Translations under genes and position numbers: made by a program
Assembly (NCBI GenBank): GCA_021300155.1
Contig: JAJTID010000025.1
Location: forward strand, 1 to 64,000
Direction of reading: 5' to 3'
Source: Pirellula sp.
GTDB taxonomy: Bacteria > Planctomycetota > Planctomycetia > Pirellulales > Pirellulaceae
DNA length: 64,000 nt
Shown here: piece after piece, positions 16,726 to 27,170 of the stretch
How the letters are laid out: every line of letters begins with the position of its first letter
Numbering within the stretch: position 1 is the first letter of the stretch
Notes under the pieces: generated by a model
Database searches by the model: none
What the model was told of the DNA's origin: nothing
Seen by the model: only the letters and a program-made list of their open reading frames with translations

Positions 16726-17688
16726 CTATGGAATAGAAGCGACTTCACCCGAGCCGATGGAACCAAGTGCCCGCCACACATCAAGGCCAATAGAGCTTGA
16801 GATGAAGTGTACTGATCCATCGCACATGTTGACTTGAACACCTCCTGTATGCCTACTTCTCGATGCAACAGTCTCGTTCGCACCATTGACCGGCACACAC
16901 GGTTGGTTCATCAACGGCTGGCGTTCAGCAACTGGACAACTTGATCCTCGAAGCGAGTCAGGGACGGGACTGTTTGGTCCGACGAACGTGAAGATCCAAG
17001 CGCCGCCAGGGAAATCATACCAGTAAGAGCCACGCATGGATTGTGCAGGATCGGCGCTAGCTCCACGGAGCTGTTCACCCATGGCCATCGAATTGCTTGT
17101 ACCGTCGGAAATGCTACCGAACTTGACAGGCCGATAACCGAATGCAGCGGGAAGGTGGTTTGCGGGAAGGTTGCGAGTGGCTCCTTTGTTTAAGTTGCCA
17201 AAAAACGCACCGTAATTACCTTTGGAGGTAACGTGAGGCACGATGCCTGGATGGGCATAGACGGTTGAGCCCACTCCGTCGCTCGGGCAATTCATGGTCG
17301 GGATGACTTTGGCCGTCAATGAGTTCACTCCGGACGAGTTCAACGCATGCAAGTACATCGAGTCGTGAATCCCCAATGAGAAAGTGAATTGGTTGTAGAT
17401 CGCATTTTGTTCGATATAGGGATAGACAGAAATTCCCCATGTTAGTCGAGGGAATCCGAACTCCGTCGACAAATTCGTTTGCTGCACTCCGCGGGGAAGC
17501 ACTTTAAATGTGCTTTCATAATTATGAATTGCCAAACCCAGTTGCTTTAGATTGTTAGAGCATTGCATGCGTCGCGCTGCTTCTCGGGCCGCTTGAACCG
17601 CGGGTAGCAGTAAACCAACCAATATCCCAATGATCGCAATCACGACCAGCAGTTCCACTAAAGTGAAAGCACCACATTTTTTCTTCAT
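16726..17688 (-). CDS. DUF1559 pseudopilin-like protein
   Basis: The 320-residue protein has a type IV pilin/type II secretion N-terminus: a short basic leader, then GAFTLVELLVVIAIIGIL with the Glu at +5 of the mature protein, followed by LLPAVQAAREAARRMQC and NNLKQLGLAIHNYES. This prepilin-like start plus the DUF1559 (SBP_bac_10) domain is the most expanded family of planctomycetes. The C-terminal HTGGVQVNMCDGSVHFIS is the usual end motif. Such proteins are thought to be processed by a prepilin peptidase and to assemble at the envelope; their role is unproven. A lipoprotein gene lies 39 bp upstream on the same strand, the common pairing. Confidence 0.93.
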   Translation of the reverse strand: MKKKCGAFTLVELLVVIAIIGILVGLLLPAVQAAREAARRMQCSNNLKQLGLAIHNYESTFKVLPRGVQQTNLSTEFGFPRLTWGISVYPYIEQNAIYNQFTFSLGIHDSMYLHALNSSGVNSLTAKVIPTMNCPSDGVGSTVYAHPGIVPHVTSKGNYGAFFGNLNKGATRNLPANHLPAAFGYRPVKFGSISDGTSNSMAMGEQLRGASADPAQSMRGSYWYDFPGGAWIFTFVGPNSPVPDSLRGSSCPVAERQPLMNQPCVPVNGANETVASRSRHTGGVQVNMCDGSVHFISSSIGLDVWRALGSIGSGEVASIP

Positions 17689-17727
17689 GGTAATCTCAAC
17701 AAAAAATAGGGAGGGTTTCTTAGAGCG

Positions 17728-18120
17728 TTACTTCGATTTCAGATGAAAGTCGTGGATCATCTTAGGTTCGCCAACATTCAAGGTGATGCCGTTAGCGTAT
17801 TCTGGGGGGATAACATTTTTCTCTTCGGGATATTCAATTCCCAGCTCCATGTACTTTTTGCCCGTTAGTTCAAAGGCATTAAGATGAACTACGACACGAC
17901 CACGAGGAACCGTATCGGCACGGTACTTTCCTTCGCCAATGTCTGCTGATGCTGGCATACCGCCATCGAGCGAAGTAAAACTTACCGTTCCCTTCTTTAC
18001 AGGTTTGTCATCAACGGTTATCGCACCTTCGACAACGCTTACGTTACCGTCGCTACATCCAGCTACAGTCAAGATCAAACCAACGAGGAAAATGGAGACG
18101 TCGATTCGGTGGGTTTTCAT
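17728..18120 (-). CDS. Small lipoprotein with carboxypeptidase-regulatory-like fold
   Basis: The 130-residue protein starts at the ATG at 18120, where a hydrophobic segment leads to the lipobox VAGC with Cys22; the open frame is longer, but the upstream part lacks protein character. The mature part reads VVEGAITVDDKPVKKGTVSF, the opening of the transthyretin-like domain common in planctomycete lipoproteins, then RADTVPRGRVVVHL and IPPEYANGITLNV before a basic end. It comes 39 bp before the DUF1559 gene and they are probably co-transcribed. The fragment at 1-187 belongs to the same broad type. Function is unknown. Confidence 0.8.
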   Translation of the reverse strand: MKTHRIDVSIFLVGLILTVAGCSDGNVSVVEGAITVDDKPVKKGTVSFTSLDGGMPASADIGEGKYRADTVPRGRVVVHLNAFELTGKKYMELGIEYPEEKNVIPPEYANGITLNVGEPKMIHDFHLKSK

Positions 18121-18344
18121 AGTCGAGGTGATAATGCGAGAGCGATGAAATCTTGATAACGATGCATCATTGTACTGACGTGCGAAGACGGCGTCTTGGC
18201 TTAGAAATCCACCAAAAGGTTTTTTTGCGCACAAAATCAAACCGTAATTCTCACATCTGACAGATTTCAGACAAAGAAGCAACCGCGACGATCAGAAGAA
18301 AGCCGTATGCTGGCAAATCGATGCCGGGACGTAGCAGTCTAAAG

Positions 18345-19715
18345 CTATGGTTTGGCGATCCAATGACGAACAAGCTTTCCGTCGGTCGCATTCCACAACC
18401 GTACTTCGCCATTATTCGCCCCTCCCGCAATCAAATTCGTTCCGGCATGATAGGCTGGCAATAATACCCAGTCTTGGTAGCCTGATATTGTTTGCGCCAC
18501 CTTATTGTCGCTCCAGGTAATGGATCGTAGTTGCTTATCCGCGCTCGGAATGAAAACCCACTGGCCTCCACGTATCATTTTGAAGGCTTCACCACCGACT
18601 GGCACTTCTGCCACTTTCTTAGCCCCTTCCGCCTCCCATCGGTGCATCTTTTTGTCTGCACCAGTTGAAAACAATTGCTTCCCATCAGGAAGGAACGCGA
18701 TACCTCGAACGGCAGCTCCATGCCCTTGGTAACTAACGAGCAATTCGCCACTATTCGCGTCAAACACTTTGGCCGATTTGTCTCGGCTCGCCGATGCAAG
18801 CCGCGCTCCATCGTCGCTCCACGCTACCGCAGTCACCCAATCCGCATGATTGGCAATCGCTCGTGTCTCTAACATCGTATCCGTATTGACGATGCGAATG
18901 ATGCCGTCCGCAGCAGCGATCGCAATCTCGTTCACGGGAGCAGTTGGTTTAGATGCATCAGTTACCGGAGCTTTCGGCCGCACTGCCACATCGAAAACAA
19001 CATCGCTCGTTCTGCCAACCACCCCTTTCAAGTTCCCTGATTCGAAGTCGACCAGCCGCACTTCTCCATTCTTGCCTGGCTCGCCACAACCTATCGCGAT
19101 GGTCTTTTGGTCCGCTAAAAAAATAATCGCATGCACTCGCTGACCAACATTCTTGATCCGCCGAGTCAATGTTCCATCGGCTGTGCTCCAGACGGTGACT
19201 TCGTGATACCCACCCACCAATAATTGCGAACCGTCAGGGGAAAAAGCCATCGCCGTGATCGGTACCGGCGCGGGATACGTCGCTGGAGGATCGGGATAAA
19301 CTCTCGGGGGTATCACCATGTTCAAAGAGACGTTGCCTTTGTCTCCATCGAACTTGGCACCCTCCGCAATCCAACGTTGGATGAGTTCGATTTGCGGTTT
19401 TGCTAACGGATCCGACTCCGGGGGCATCCGTTCGGATTCGTCCTTCGAAGCGATTCGCCGCAACAATTCACTCGATGCCACTTGATTCGAGACGACCGGC
19501 ATTGCCCCCGAATCGCCAGGCTTTTGTAACTCATCGAACGTATCGATCCGATACCCGCCTTCGGCTTTCTTCGGACCATGACAAGCCACACAATTCTCGA
19601 GCAAGATGGTTGCCACCTCGTTGCGGAAACTGACAGGCTGACCTTCAAACGCTATGCCGATGCTTGCAAAGCAACTCAGCGACGACGCGATGGCAATCTT
19701 GAAATTTATAAACAA
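18345..19715 (-). CDS. Secreted Planctomycete-type cytochrome c (PSCyt1) fused to WD40 repeats
   Basis: The 456-residue protein has a hydrophobic signal (residues 5-23), a cytochrome-like domain with heme motif CVACH at residues 42-46 and the later RMPPESDPL that may supply the axial Met, then WD40 blades from about residue 150 to the end (ITAMAFSPDGSQLLVGG, WVTAVAWSDDGARLASAS, VRGIAFLPDGKQLFSTG). The start is a TTG at 19715 behind GGGAGA; no ATG fits the signal. It is the last gene of the six-gene minus-strand run, 44 bp after the DUF1549/DUF1553 gene. Periplasmic electron transfer or surface assembly is inferred from the domains, not proven. Confidence 0.88.
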   Translation of the reverse strand: MFINFKIAIASSLSCFASIGIAFEGQPVSFRNEVATILLENCVACHGPKKAEGGYRIDTFDELQKPGDSGAMPVVSNQVASSELLRRIASKDESERMPPESDPLAKPQIELIQRWIAEGAKFDGDKGNVSLNMVIPPRVYPDPPATYPAPVPITAMAFSPDGSQLLVGGYHEVTVWSTADGTLTRRIKNVGQRVHAIIFLADQKTIAIGCGEPGKNGEVRLVDFESGNLKGVVGRTSDVVFDVAVRPKAPVTDASKPTAPVNEIAIAAADGIIRIVNTDTMLETRAIANHADWVTAVAWSDDGARLASASRDKSAKVFDANSGELLVSYQGHGAAVRGIAFLPDGKQLFSTGADKKMHRWEAEGAKKVAEVPVGGEAFKMIRGGQWVFIPSADKQLRSITWSDNKVAQTISGYQDWVLLPAYHAGTNLIAGGANNGEVRLWNATDGKLVRHWIAKP

Positions 19716-19759
19716 TTCGGATCAATCTCCCGCGCGAGCGGAAAGCCATGGGTGCAAAA

Positions 19760-22700
19760 TCAATGTTGAAAAAGGAACTCATCGGTGTTCAAAAGAACCC
19801 AGCAGAGGTCTTCAAAGCCCGACGCCAAATCGCTGCGTGTTTTGCAATGCTGCAATGAAGCTTCCATTTCCGCGTCCGTTGGTTGCCGGCAAAGTGCAAC
19901 CAGATACAGTTCCCGAATCACTTCCTCGGGCGAACGACCAGCCGCATGCGATTTACGAAAGCGATTGTTGGCATCGCGAAGTTTTTCATAAATGAGCGGC
20001 CCATTAAAGAGCTCAATGGCCATGCCGAGGTTTGAATCCTCCGCCCGTTCGCACGCACAAACAGTGCTTCGTTCCGGTTGACCAAAGACCTTCAAAAAGG
20101 CGTTCTTCGCAACATCCGGTGCTGGCAAATGGGTCGCCTTCATATCGGCAGGAAGCCCCGCAAACGTTTGCGTCAGTCCTGTCACGTGATTGATGGCATC
20201 CAAAATCTGCTCCGCGCTGTGCATTCGAGGTGATTGATGCGAGAAGTACATCTTGTCATTCTCGTTCCAACTATTCGTGTCACTGCTCGCTTGATAGGTC
20301 GCGCTGTTGAGGATCTTTTTCATCAGATGCTTGCGATCAAATCCACTTTCGACAAAGTCTTTCGCCAACGCTTCGAGCAACGATTCATTCGAGGGAGGAT
20401 TCGAATCGCGGAAGTCGTCAATAGGATCGACAATGCCACGCGAGAACAATTGGCTCCAGATCCGATTGGCTTCGATTTTGGCAAAGTAAGGATTCTTGAC
20501 ATCCACCAACCAAGACACAAATGCGGAGCGTCGATCTTCATCCCCCTTCGATTCAATACTCCCAACTTGCGGGAGCCACGGCTTCATCACTACTCCCGTG
20601 CGCGGTTGTGTTACTTCGCCTGTTGCTGCCGTCCAAACGAACATTTCTCCGGGTCGCTGGCTTGTCTTCCGTTGAAGCCGATTGAAGAACGCACCTAGAC
20701 CATAATAGTTATCTTGAGTCCATCGTTCGAAAGGATGGTTGTGGCATTTCGCACATTGCAGCCGGGCTCCTAAGAACACTTGCGAAACCGTTTCGACGCA
20801 CTCGTTCATGTCGGTCGAGGTTCGATAAAAATTAGCCGCCGGATTGGCAAGCGTACTACCCGAGGCAGACAATAATTCTCTAGCAAACTGATCGTATGGC
20901 ATATTCGATCGAATAGCCGCCTCGACCCATCGATGGTATTTGTAGACGCCATCTGCACCCACAAGCTTGCTCGTCATCTTGAGCAAATCGCCCCATTTGA
21001 GGGCCCAATACTTGGGATACTCCTCGCGTTCCAATAGTTTGTCGATCAGCTTGGAGCGTTTGTCCGGATCGCTATCGGCTAGGAATGCGTTGGTCTCATC
21101 CATCGTTGGCAAGATACCGATCACATCCATGTACACGCGACGCAAGAATACAGAATCGCTACACGTCGGAGCTGGCAAGTATTGTAGCTGCTTCAGTTTG
21201 GCATTCACCAATTCGTCGATGTAGTTCTTCGATGTGGGTTGGCTCCATTCGAAGCCTGGTACATCATCGACAAACATCAATGGAACGGACTCGATGTGCT
21301 CCAAAAATCGGACCAAGATAACGGTTTCGCCTCGATTGCGAGGTGTGACCAATCCATTCTTATCAACAGTGGCAACTTCGGTGTTGGTGCTATCGAACGA
21401 GACAATCTGAGTTACATCGCGTTTGACGCCATCTGAGAAATGAGCCGTTGCAGAAATCTGCTGAGTCCCCGCCGTTCGTTTCAGAACACGCTTGGTATTT
21501 GGATAAACCTCGAGACGCACGCAACGAGCCGTGCCAGCCGGGTCTGCATGGGCTCCTTCCGCGATCCAATCTCGCAAGATCTTGTAAGCGACATCGTCTT
21601 TGCTCAAAACTTTACCGCCACCGTGGGTCACTTTCATCATCGGCTTGAGTATCAACAAGCTTTGATCGGGCTCGATCGGATTCACCCGTCGACCAAAATC
21701 TTCACGAATGATGGTAAGCTCATCGAGCACGCGATCAAAGGCTCGCAATGACAAACGGAAGCTCCCCTTTCCGCTCGGCGAACCGTGGCAAGCACCGGAA
21801 TTGCACCCCTGTTTTGATAACGCGACGAGAACTTCGGATTCAAACGCGACAGGGCGTTTCTTTTCAAAGCTAGAAACCTTGACCGGGATCGTTTGCTTGG
21901 TTTCGCCGATTTGGACGATGACCTCCGTCGCTCCATTGGAGACAGGGAACACTTTGTTGTTCAGAACTTTGGCGATAGCGGGGTTCGCTGAAACGACCTC
22001 GATTTCATGAGTCCAATCGCGAGTTTGGTTCGCCGCATCCAATCCAGTCACCACGATTTGCTGCAAAGATGTTGGGCCTTCTAACTCGATGGTAGAAGGA
22101 AAAACTTCTAACTTGGCAGGTCGATCAATCCAATTCACAGGCAATGAGATCGTTTCCCAACGCACACGATCCGCAAGCTCGGTATAGGCGAGGATTGGTA
22201 AATGCGTCGGTTCAAGATTGTTTTTACCAGTATCCCCTTCAGTCCGCGTGATTGTAAGACTTAGAGTATCTTTATCCGCTTTGGTAGCCAAACTCCAACC
22301 AGGCTCAAGCAGACTACCATCGAGCGAAACGCCCGCCTTGAAGTCTTTGCTCAAACGCTTTATTTGCACCGTCGTTTCATTCGTTTTGGCCGCTCGGTCC
22401 AATAAGACTTTACTCGTTGGAACAATCTCAAACAGACTCTTGGATTTGTTCGTACCAGCCATCGTGAGGAGCCCGTCCGCAAATTTTTCAGGACTCAGGA
22501 CATGAGGTTCGAGAACCCGTCGCAGTGCCGCACTTGAAACTTCGCAAGCGATCTTTTCATTGCCAACCGCGTGACCGCGCATTTGCAATAGTTGAAAATC
22601 ACCATGCTTCCAACCTTCTTTCACAAGGACGATCGCGCGATGTTGTTTTGCTCCCTTGGCAATGCGAGGGTTCAATAATCGAAGTCCATCGACTCCCTCA

Positions 22701-24193
22701 CCGAAACTGAGTTCGATCTCTCCTTCGTATCCAAAGCGTGCGATCTGCAAATCCACAACACAACCACCTATGGACTCTTCGATCGGAAAAGCTTGCCTTC
22801 CCTTGGCACCCGCCTCGATCGCGATGGAGAAACCACCTGAAGGAATCACTTCAATCCAATAACCATACTCCGCTCCACCACGCTTCAGTAAGTCACCAAC
22901 CTCCAGTCGATATTCGCCATCCTCCGGAAGTGTCGCGTCAAAGCTCCATTCATCGGATTCATTGACAGGTGTCTCCGCCAGCTTGGCACCAGCAGAATTC
23001 CATAGCGACATTTGCAACATGGTGGCGCAACCCAAGCTTCTTGTCCGCGAGGCAAATCGCAACACTTGCCCTTTCGCACCTCGCAACCAATAGCTGTCTC
23101 GTTCCCCTTGTTGTTCCAATCGACCGCTAATTCCCATCGGCACATCGATGCCTTGCTTAGCCAATTCGGTATTCGCTTTCTCTGCAGAGTTTACCGCAAC
23201 CGATTCCACATGTTGCGGAAACGGACTGGCAACAATCGTTCCCCAGGAAGTAGATCGACCATCGGCAAATCGTGCGGGAACATTCAAGAATTGGCTATTC
23301 GGCGAAGATGAGTTCGTTGAAGAGTGGTTGGCGACCTCTGAGGCAACAACCGACGAGGCATCAGGACCGGTAAAACCGATCTTTGCGCTCTCTCCCTGGC
23401 GAACTGCCAACGGAAAAGCATGATGAACAATAGGGAAGTCACCGATCCGAAGATGATACTCCCCTCCCGCAACGTAATGGCTTTCTCCAACTTGAAGGAT
23501 GTAATCACCCGATTCAGCGAACTTATAACTAAATCGACAATCGGGTCCGACCGAATCGTCATCCGCCACATGCAATACACGACCATCGGGGTGAAGCAAT
23601 CTCACCATCGGATCCATTTTGGAATGAATCGCTTGCGTGAGAACCTCGAATGCAACTCGCTGTCCCGCTTCGACGTGGAATCGATAATGGTCCGATTTTG
23701 TGCCGTCGCTAGTGCCATCCACCGCGCCAAGTGTGTTCACCGACTGAGCGGTTGCTATCGAGTGGTTATTGCCATTATCGATCACTGTCGCCAATTCATC
23801 GATCAACACCACCTTGCTGGTCAACGGCCCACCCGCAGTTGCAAACCATAATCCGAAGGGACCAGATTTTGCATCGCTCGGGACTTCTACCACAAGTGTC
23901 GCTTCGGTTTCGCTTCCTTTTTCGATGGCGACCTTTATCTCTTTGCGATGAGAGACTACTCGTAAATCGTCGGGCAGTTTGCTGCCGCGAATCGTCAACT
24001 TGGTTGGAACGCCAGGTTGACAGGAGGCGGGTTGCAATGCCGTAATCGACTGCGCGGCCGCGCGAGACGCGAAGGAAGCTTGCGAAGTCAAAAGAAATAC
24101 GAAAACACAAGCCAATATTGCGTAACGTCGTAACACTTGCGGCGGTGCTTGCTGGAGTTTGAGCGGCGCTGCTGAAATGTTCAAATCGTTCAT
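19760..24193 (-). CDS. Giant secreted PPC / PSCyt1-like / DUF1549 / DUF1553 protein
   Basis: The 1477-residue protein carries a signal peptide (about residues 20-47), a pre-peptidase C-terminal (PPC) type domain around 135-250, further beta domains, and a cytochrome-like segment near 785-880 with CNSGACH. That heme motif is CX4CH and not the standard CX2CH. A bacterial Ig-like-2 domain (about 890-960) is followed by DUF1549 from about 985, an internal CAKCH near 1146 and DUF1553 to the end. Such proteins are a planctomycete speciality, normally paired with a DUF1501 gene. Here its ATG overlaps the stop of DUF1501 gene A by four bases, so the two are translationally coupled. The function is unknown; surface polysaccharide handling has been suggested for the family. 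Confidence 0.9.
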   Translation of the reverse strand: MNDLNISAAPLKLQQAPPQVLRRYAILACVFVFLLTSQASFASRAAAQSITALQPASCQPGVPTKLTIRGSKLPDDLRVVSHRKEIKVAIEKGSETEATLVVEVPSDAKSGPFGLWFATAGGPLTSKVVLIDELATVIDNGNNHSIATAQSVNTLGAVDGTSDGTKSDHYRFHVEAGQRVAFEVLTQAIHSKMDPMVRLLHPDGRVLHVADDDSVGPDCRFSYKFAESGDYILQVGESHYVAGGEYHLRIGDFPIVHHAFPLAVRQGESAKIGFTGPDASSVVASEVANHSSTNSSSPNSQFLNVPARFADGRSTSWGTIVASPFPQHVESVAVNSAEKANTELAKQGIDVPMGISGRLEQQGERDSYWLRGAKGQVLRFASRTRSLGCATMLQMSLWNSAGAKLAETPVNESDEWSFDATLPEDGEYRLEVGDLLKRGGAEYGYWIEVIPSGGFSIAIEAGAKGRQAFPIEESIGGCVVDLQIARFGYEGEIELSFGEGVDGLRLLNPRIAKGAKQHRAIVLVKEGWKHGDFQLLQMRGHAVGNEKIACEVSSAALRRVLEPHVLSPEKFADGLLTMAGTNKSKSLFEIVPTSKVLLDRAAKTNETTVQIKRLSKDFKAGVSLDGSLLEPGWSLATKADKDTLSLTITRTEGDTGKNNLEPTHLPILAYTELADRVRWETISLPVNWIDRPAKLEVFPSTIELEGPTSLQQIVVTGLDAANQTRDWTHEIEVVSANPAIAKVLNNKVFPVSNGATEVIVQIGETKQTIPVKVSSFEKKRPVAFESEVLVALSKQGCNSGACHGSPSGKGSFRLSLRAFDRVLDELTIIREDFGRRVNPIEPDQSLLILKPMMKVTHGGGKVLSKDDVAYKILRDWIAEGAHADPAGTARCVRLEVYPNTKRVLKRTAGTQQISATAHFSDGVKRDVTQIVSFDSTNTEVATVDKNGLVTPRNRGETVILVRFLEHIESVPLMFVDDVPGFEWSQPTSKNYIDELVNAKLKQLQYLPAPTCSDSVFLRRVYMDVIGILPTMDETNAFLADSDPDKRSKLIDKLLEREEYPKYWALKWGDLLKMTSKLVGADGVYKYHRWVEAAIRSNMPYDQFARELLSASGSTLANPAANFYRTSTDMNECVETVSQVFLGARLQCAKCHNHPFERWTQDNYYGLGAFFNRLQRKTSQRPGEMFVWTAATGEVTQPRTGVVMKPWLPQVGSIESKGDEDRRSAFVSWLVDVKNPYFAKIEANRIWSQLFSRGIVDPIDDFRDSNPPSNESLLEALAKDFVESGFDRKHLMKKILNSATYQASSDTNSWNENDKMYFSHQSPRMHSAEQILDAINHVTGLTQTFAGLPADMKATHLPAPDVAKNAFLKVFGQPERSTVCACERAEDSNLGMAIELFNGPLIYEKLRDANNRFRKSHAAGRSPEEVIRELYLVALCRQPTDAEMEASLQHCKTRSDLASGFEDLCWVLLNTDEFLFQH

Positions 24194-25578
24194 GAGCTTC
24201 GCCCCGTGTACAATGGATGAATAATCGAACCGTTCAACAGATGATGCGGTCGTTGAAGTGGGTCATAAATCGTGACATCGTGTTTTACGCCCAATGCATT
24301 GAACAATGTCGAACAGATATCGGCAGGCGACCACGAACGTGTAACAGGATATGCAGCCCTAGCATCGGTTTGACCGATCACTTGTCCGCCCACGACCCCT
24401 GCACCTGCAAAGAGCCCCGAGTAAGCATGAGCCCAATGATCTCGACCTGGCAACGTTTCCCCAGGCAATGTTGAGATTTTGGGAGTGCGCCCAAACTCTC
24501 CCATTACGACCACGAGAGTCTGATCCAACAACCCAGAGGCTGACAAGTCTTCCATCAATGCCTCTAACCCTTGATCGAGTTGCGGAAGTAGTTTGTTCTT
24601 CAACTTGCCCCAATTGTCGGTATGCGTATCCCATGTTTGCACAATCCCCATCGTCGCTTGAACGATCGGAACTCCTGCTTCGACGAGTCTGCGAGATAGC
24701 AACAAAGACTGACCGAATTTGTTTCGACCGTAGCGATCTCGCACGGCATCCGACTCGCGGTTGATCTCAAAAGCGTCTACCAATTTGCCCGACGTGAGAA
24801 GATCGAACGCTGATTGCTGTTGCTCTCGAAACGAGATCAATTCTGGACCGGTATGTTGATTCCCATTCTTGTGAAATTGATCCAGCAACTTTCTTCGCGA
24901 TAACAATCGATCGGATGTTATCCCCTCTCGCAATTGGAGAGCATCCATTCGAAAATTCTTGTCGTTCGGATCCGCTTGGATTTGCCACGGATCAAATTTG
25001 GGACCGAGGAAACCTGAATGTTGACCAGGCCAAGTCAATGGTCCTTCGATCAAGTAGTTTGGCAACGAAACGCCCGTGGGGATTCCATTGTCAAGTGGTC
25101 GCACGTAGCTCAAGGCCGATGCCATGTTTGGAAAGTCGTTACGAGTCTCGACACGATCCAAATCACTCGCACCTCGAGGTATCGGACAGGGGCGACCTGT
25201 CAATGCAATGTGGGTTGCGAGCAAATGATTGTGTTCTTTGTGTGCCAGCGTTCGGACCAAAGCCCATTTGTCGGTTTGCTTCGCCATTCTTGGCAGATGT
25301 TCGCAAAAAGAAACGCCAGGAAGCGTCGTACCGATCGTCCCAAACTCACCACGTATCTCTGCGGGAGCCTCTGGTTTCGGATCGACCGTATCCAATTGAC
25401 TAGGTCCACCACTTAGCAAAACGAGCAGAACCGATTTCGCTTTGCCTTTGCCGGTCTGAGTCGCATTGTCTGCGTTCTCGCCGCGAGTGATCGAAATCGG
25501 CAACGTGGATCCCGTGACACCCGCGATACCCATTCGCAGAAAACCTCGACGATCGAAACCATACTTGGGTTGAGGCAT
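24190..25578 (-). CDS. DUF1501 protein A
   Basis: The 462-residue protein has an N-terminal twin-arginine-like DRRGFLRMG and a hydrophobic stretch, then the DUF1501 core: LLSGGPSQLDTVDPKPEAP, the histidine-rich HKEHNHLLATH, VPIVQATMG, WDTHTDNWGKLK and VVVMGEFGRTPKI followed by GRDHWAH. These mark the alkaline-phosphatase/sulfatase-like fold of DUF1501, with His and Asp residues placed like a metal site. Export by Tat is inferred. AAGGA lies about eleven bases before the ATG at 25578. It overlaps the DUF1549/DUF1553 gene by four bases and is the one paralogue in this run with a direct partner. Confidence 0.92.
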   Translation of the reverse strand: MPQPKYGFDRRGFLRMGIAGVTGSTLPISITRGENADNATQTGKGKAKSVLLVLLSGGPSQLDTVDPKPEAPAEIRGEFGTIGTTLPGVSFCEHLPRMAKQTDKWALVRTLAHKEHNHLLATHIALTGRPCPIPRGASDLDRVETRNDFPNMASALSYVRPLDNGIPTGVSLPNYLIEGPLTWPGQHSGFLGPKFDPWQIQADPNDKNFRMDALQLREGITSDRLLSRRKLLDQFHKNGNQHTGPELISFREQQQSAFDLLTSGKLVDAFEINRESDAVRDRYGRNKFGQSLLLSRRLVEAGVPIVQATMGIVQTWDTHTDNWGKLKNKLLPQLDQGLEALMEDLSASGLLDQTLVVVMGEFGRTPKISTLPGETLPGRDHWAHAYSGLFAGAGVVGGQVIGQTDARAAYPVTRSWSPADICSTLFNALGVKHDVTIYDPLQRPHHLLNGSIIHPLYTGRSS

Positions 25579-25664
25579 GTTGTTGTGATCCTTCAGTAGG
25601 GAAAGGCGTTGTCGAGGGGCGGGAGATGCATAGTGGCGTTACGTAATCAGGTTAAGCCACTTGG

Positions 25665-27047
25665 CTAACCAAACAACGATTCAAGGACTTTGCCTGACGT
25701 GGCATTGTGAGGTCGGTTCTCTCGGTCGTGTAGCTTCGCATCGATTGGAATGCCCAACGCATGCACGATCGTGGTTCCAAAATCTAATGGGCTAACTGGG
25801 TTTGTGATCGGATAAGATGCTGTCGCGTCGCTCTCTCCATAGACGACACCTCCACGAATGCCACCTCCCGCCAACAATCCGCTGTAGCAATAAGGCCAAT
25901 GCTCTCGGCCTGCGTTGTTCGGAGTGATCTGCGGTTTGCGTCCAAACTCTCCTACCCAAACAACCAATGTCTCTTCGAGCATGCCTCGCTGTTGCAAATC
26001 TTCGAGCAATGCAGAAAGGGCCATATCTGCGGGAGGAATCAAGTCATCTTTCAATCGATTGAAATTGTTGCCGTGCGTATCCCAAAAATTGCGACCGTCG
26101 TTATGCCAATTGACGGACACCAACGGTACCCCATGCTCAACCAAACGACGTGCCATCAATACCGATTGGCCATGAATGTTACGGCCGTATTGGTCGCGAA
26201 CTTTATCGGGTTCACGCGACAGATCGAAAGCATTTCGAACTTGGCTCGACGTGACCGACTCGAAAGCAATCGACTGATGGTCAACCAACGGGCCAATTGG
26301 CGAGTTTGAACCGTTAGCGCGCTGACGATCGAGTGTGCGAAGAAGCTGGTAGCGAGCTTGCATTCGTTCGACCGACATGTCCGATGGAAGAGTCAATGCA
26401 CCGGCTTTCCAGTCTTTGGCATTCGGATCCCCGGTTAGTAATAGCCCATCGTGTCGCGAGCCTAACCAACCTCCGTGTTGCCCTGGAGCTTCTCCCCCCG
26501 GTGCAGCGGGATGAAAAACTTTCCAAGGCAATGTAACAAACGTCGGCATGCCCAATTGGCTCGGGCGAAACTTGGATAGGAGCGCTCCGATATGAGGCGA
26601 ATCTTTGTCGCTAGGAGGCGTGGCATCGCTGTTGAGCACCGGAGCTAATTGTCCCGTCACCGTCGCATGCCCGCTCGACAAGTGGGCCGGGTCGTCGTGC
26701 GTCAACGATCGTATCAATGCAATCTTGTCGGTATGTTGTGCGAGTTTCGAAAAGTGCTCGCAGATTTGCATCCCGGGAACACGCGTCGAGATCGGCTGGA
26801 ACGGTCCACGGACTTCGCTCGGTGCATTGGGTTTTAGGTCGAACGTATCCAACTGACTTGGCCCGCCCCACATGAACATAAAAATACATGCCTTGGCTGG
26901 CTTCGCTCGGACCTCGGATGCTAGCGCGGACTGAGCAAGGCTGTTCGTGATGCCTACACCGAGACTGCCAACGGAAGTCGCCTGCAAAAAACGACGTCGA
27001 TCTTGCTGGACGGAAGGCTGAAACGCCTTGTCTCGAAAGGTAGGCAT
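25665..27047 (-). CDS. DUF1501 protein B
   Basis: The 460-residue protein begins with a twin-arginine-type leader (QQDRRRFLQATSVGSLG) and ends its signal near LAQSALA. Core motifs match paralogue A: FMFMWGGPSQLDTFDLKP, THDDPAHLSSGHATVTG, WHNDGRNFWDTHGNNFN, VVWVGEFGRKPQI and GREHWPY. It is more divergent in the middle and carries an AAPGGEAPGQHGGWLG insert absent from A. The 86-bp gap to A and 123-bp gap from C are compatible with one transcript. I see no DUF1549/DUF1553 gene of its own. Confidence 0.92.
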   Translation of the reverse strand: MPTFRDKAFQPSVQQDRRRFLQATSVGSLGVGITNSLAQSALASEVRAKPAKACIFMFMWGGPSQLDTFDLKPNAPSEVRGPFQPISTRVPGMQICEHFSKLAQHTDKIALIRSLTHDDPAHLSSGHATVTGQLAPVLNSDATPPSDKDSPHIGALLSKFRPSQLGMPTFVTLPWKVFHPAAPGGEAPGQHGGWLGSRHDGLLLTGDPNAKDWKAGALTLPSDMSVERMQARYQLLRTLDRQRANGSNSPIGPLVDHQSIAFESVTSSQVRNAFDLSREPDKVRDQYGRNIHGQSVLMARRLVEHGVPLVSVNWHNDGRNFWDTHGNNFNRLKDDLIPPADMALSALLEDLQQRGMLEETLVVWVGEFGRKPQITPNNAGREHWPYCYSGLLAGGGIRGGVVYGESDATASYPITNPVSPLDFGTTIVHALGIPIDAKLHDRENRPHNATSGKVLESLFG

Positions 27048-27170
27048 CGGAAGGGCTTCTCTGATGGGATTGCGGATGGGTACCGCAGCAACAACTGCGA
27101 TGGTGGGTCCATCATTTTACCACAAGCCCAGGACCAAGTCACCGGGAAACTCGCAACGCGGTCCGCTCGG

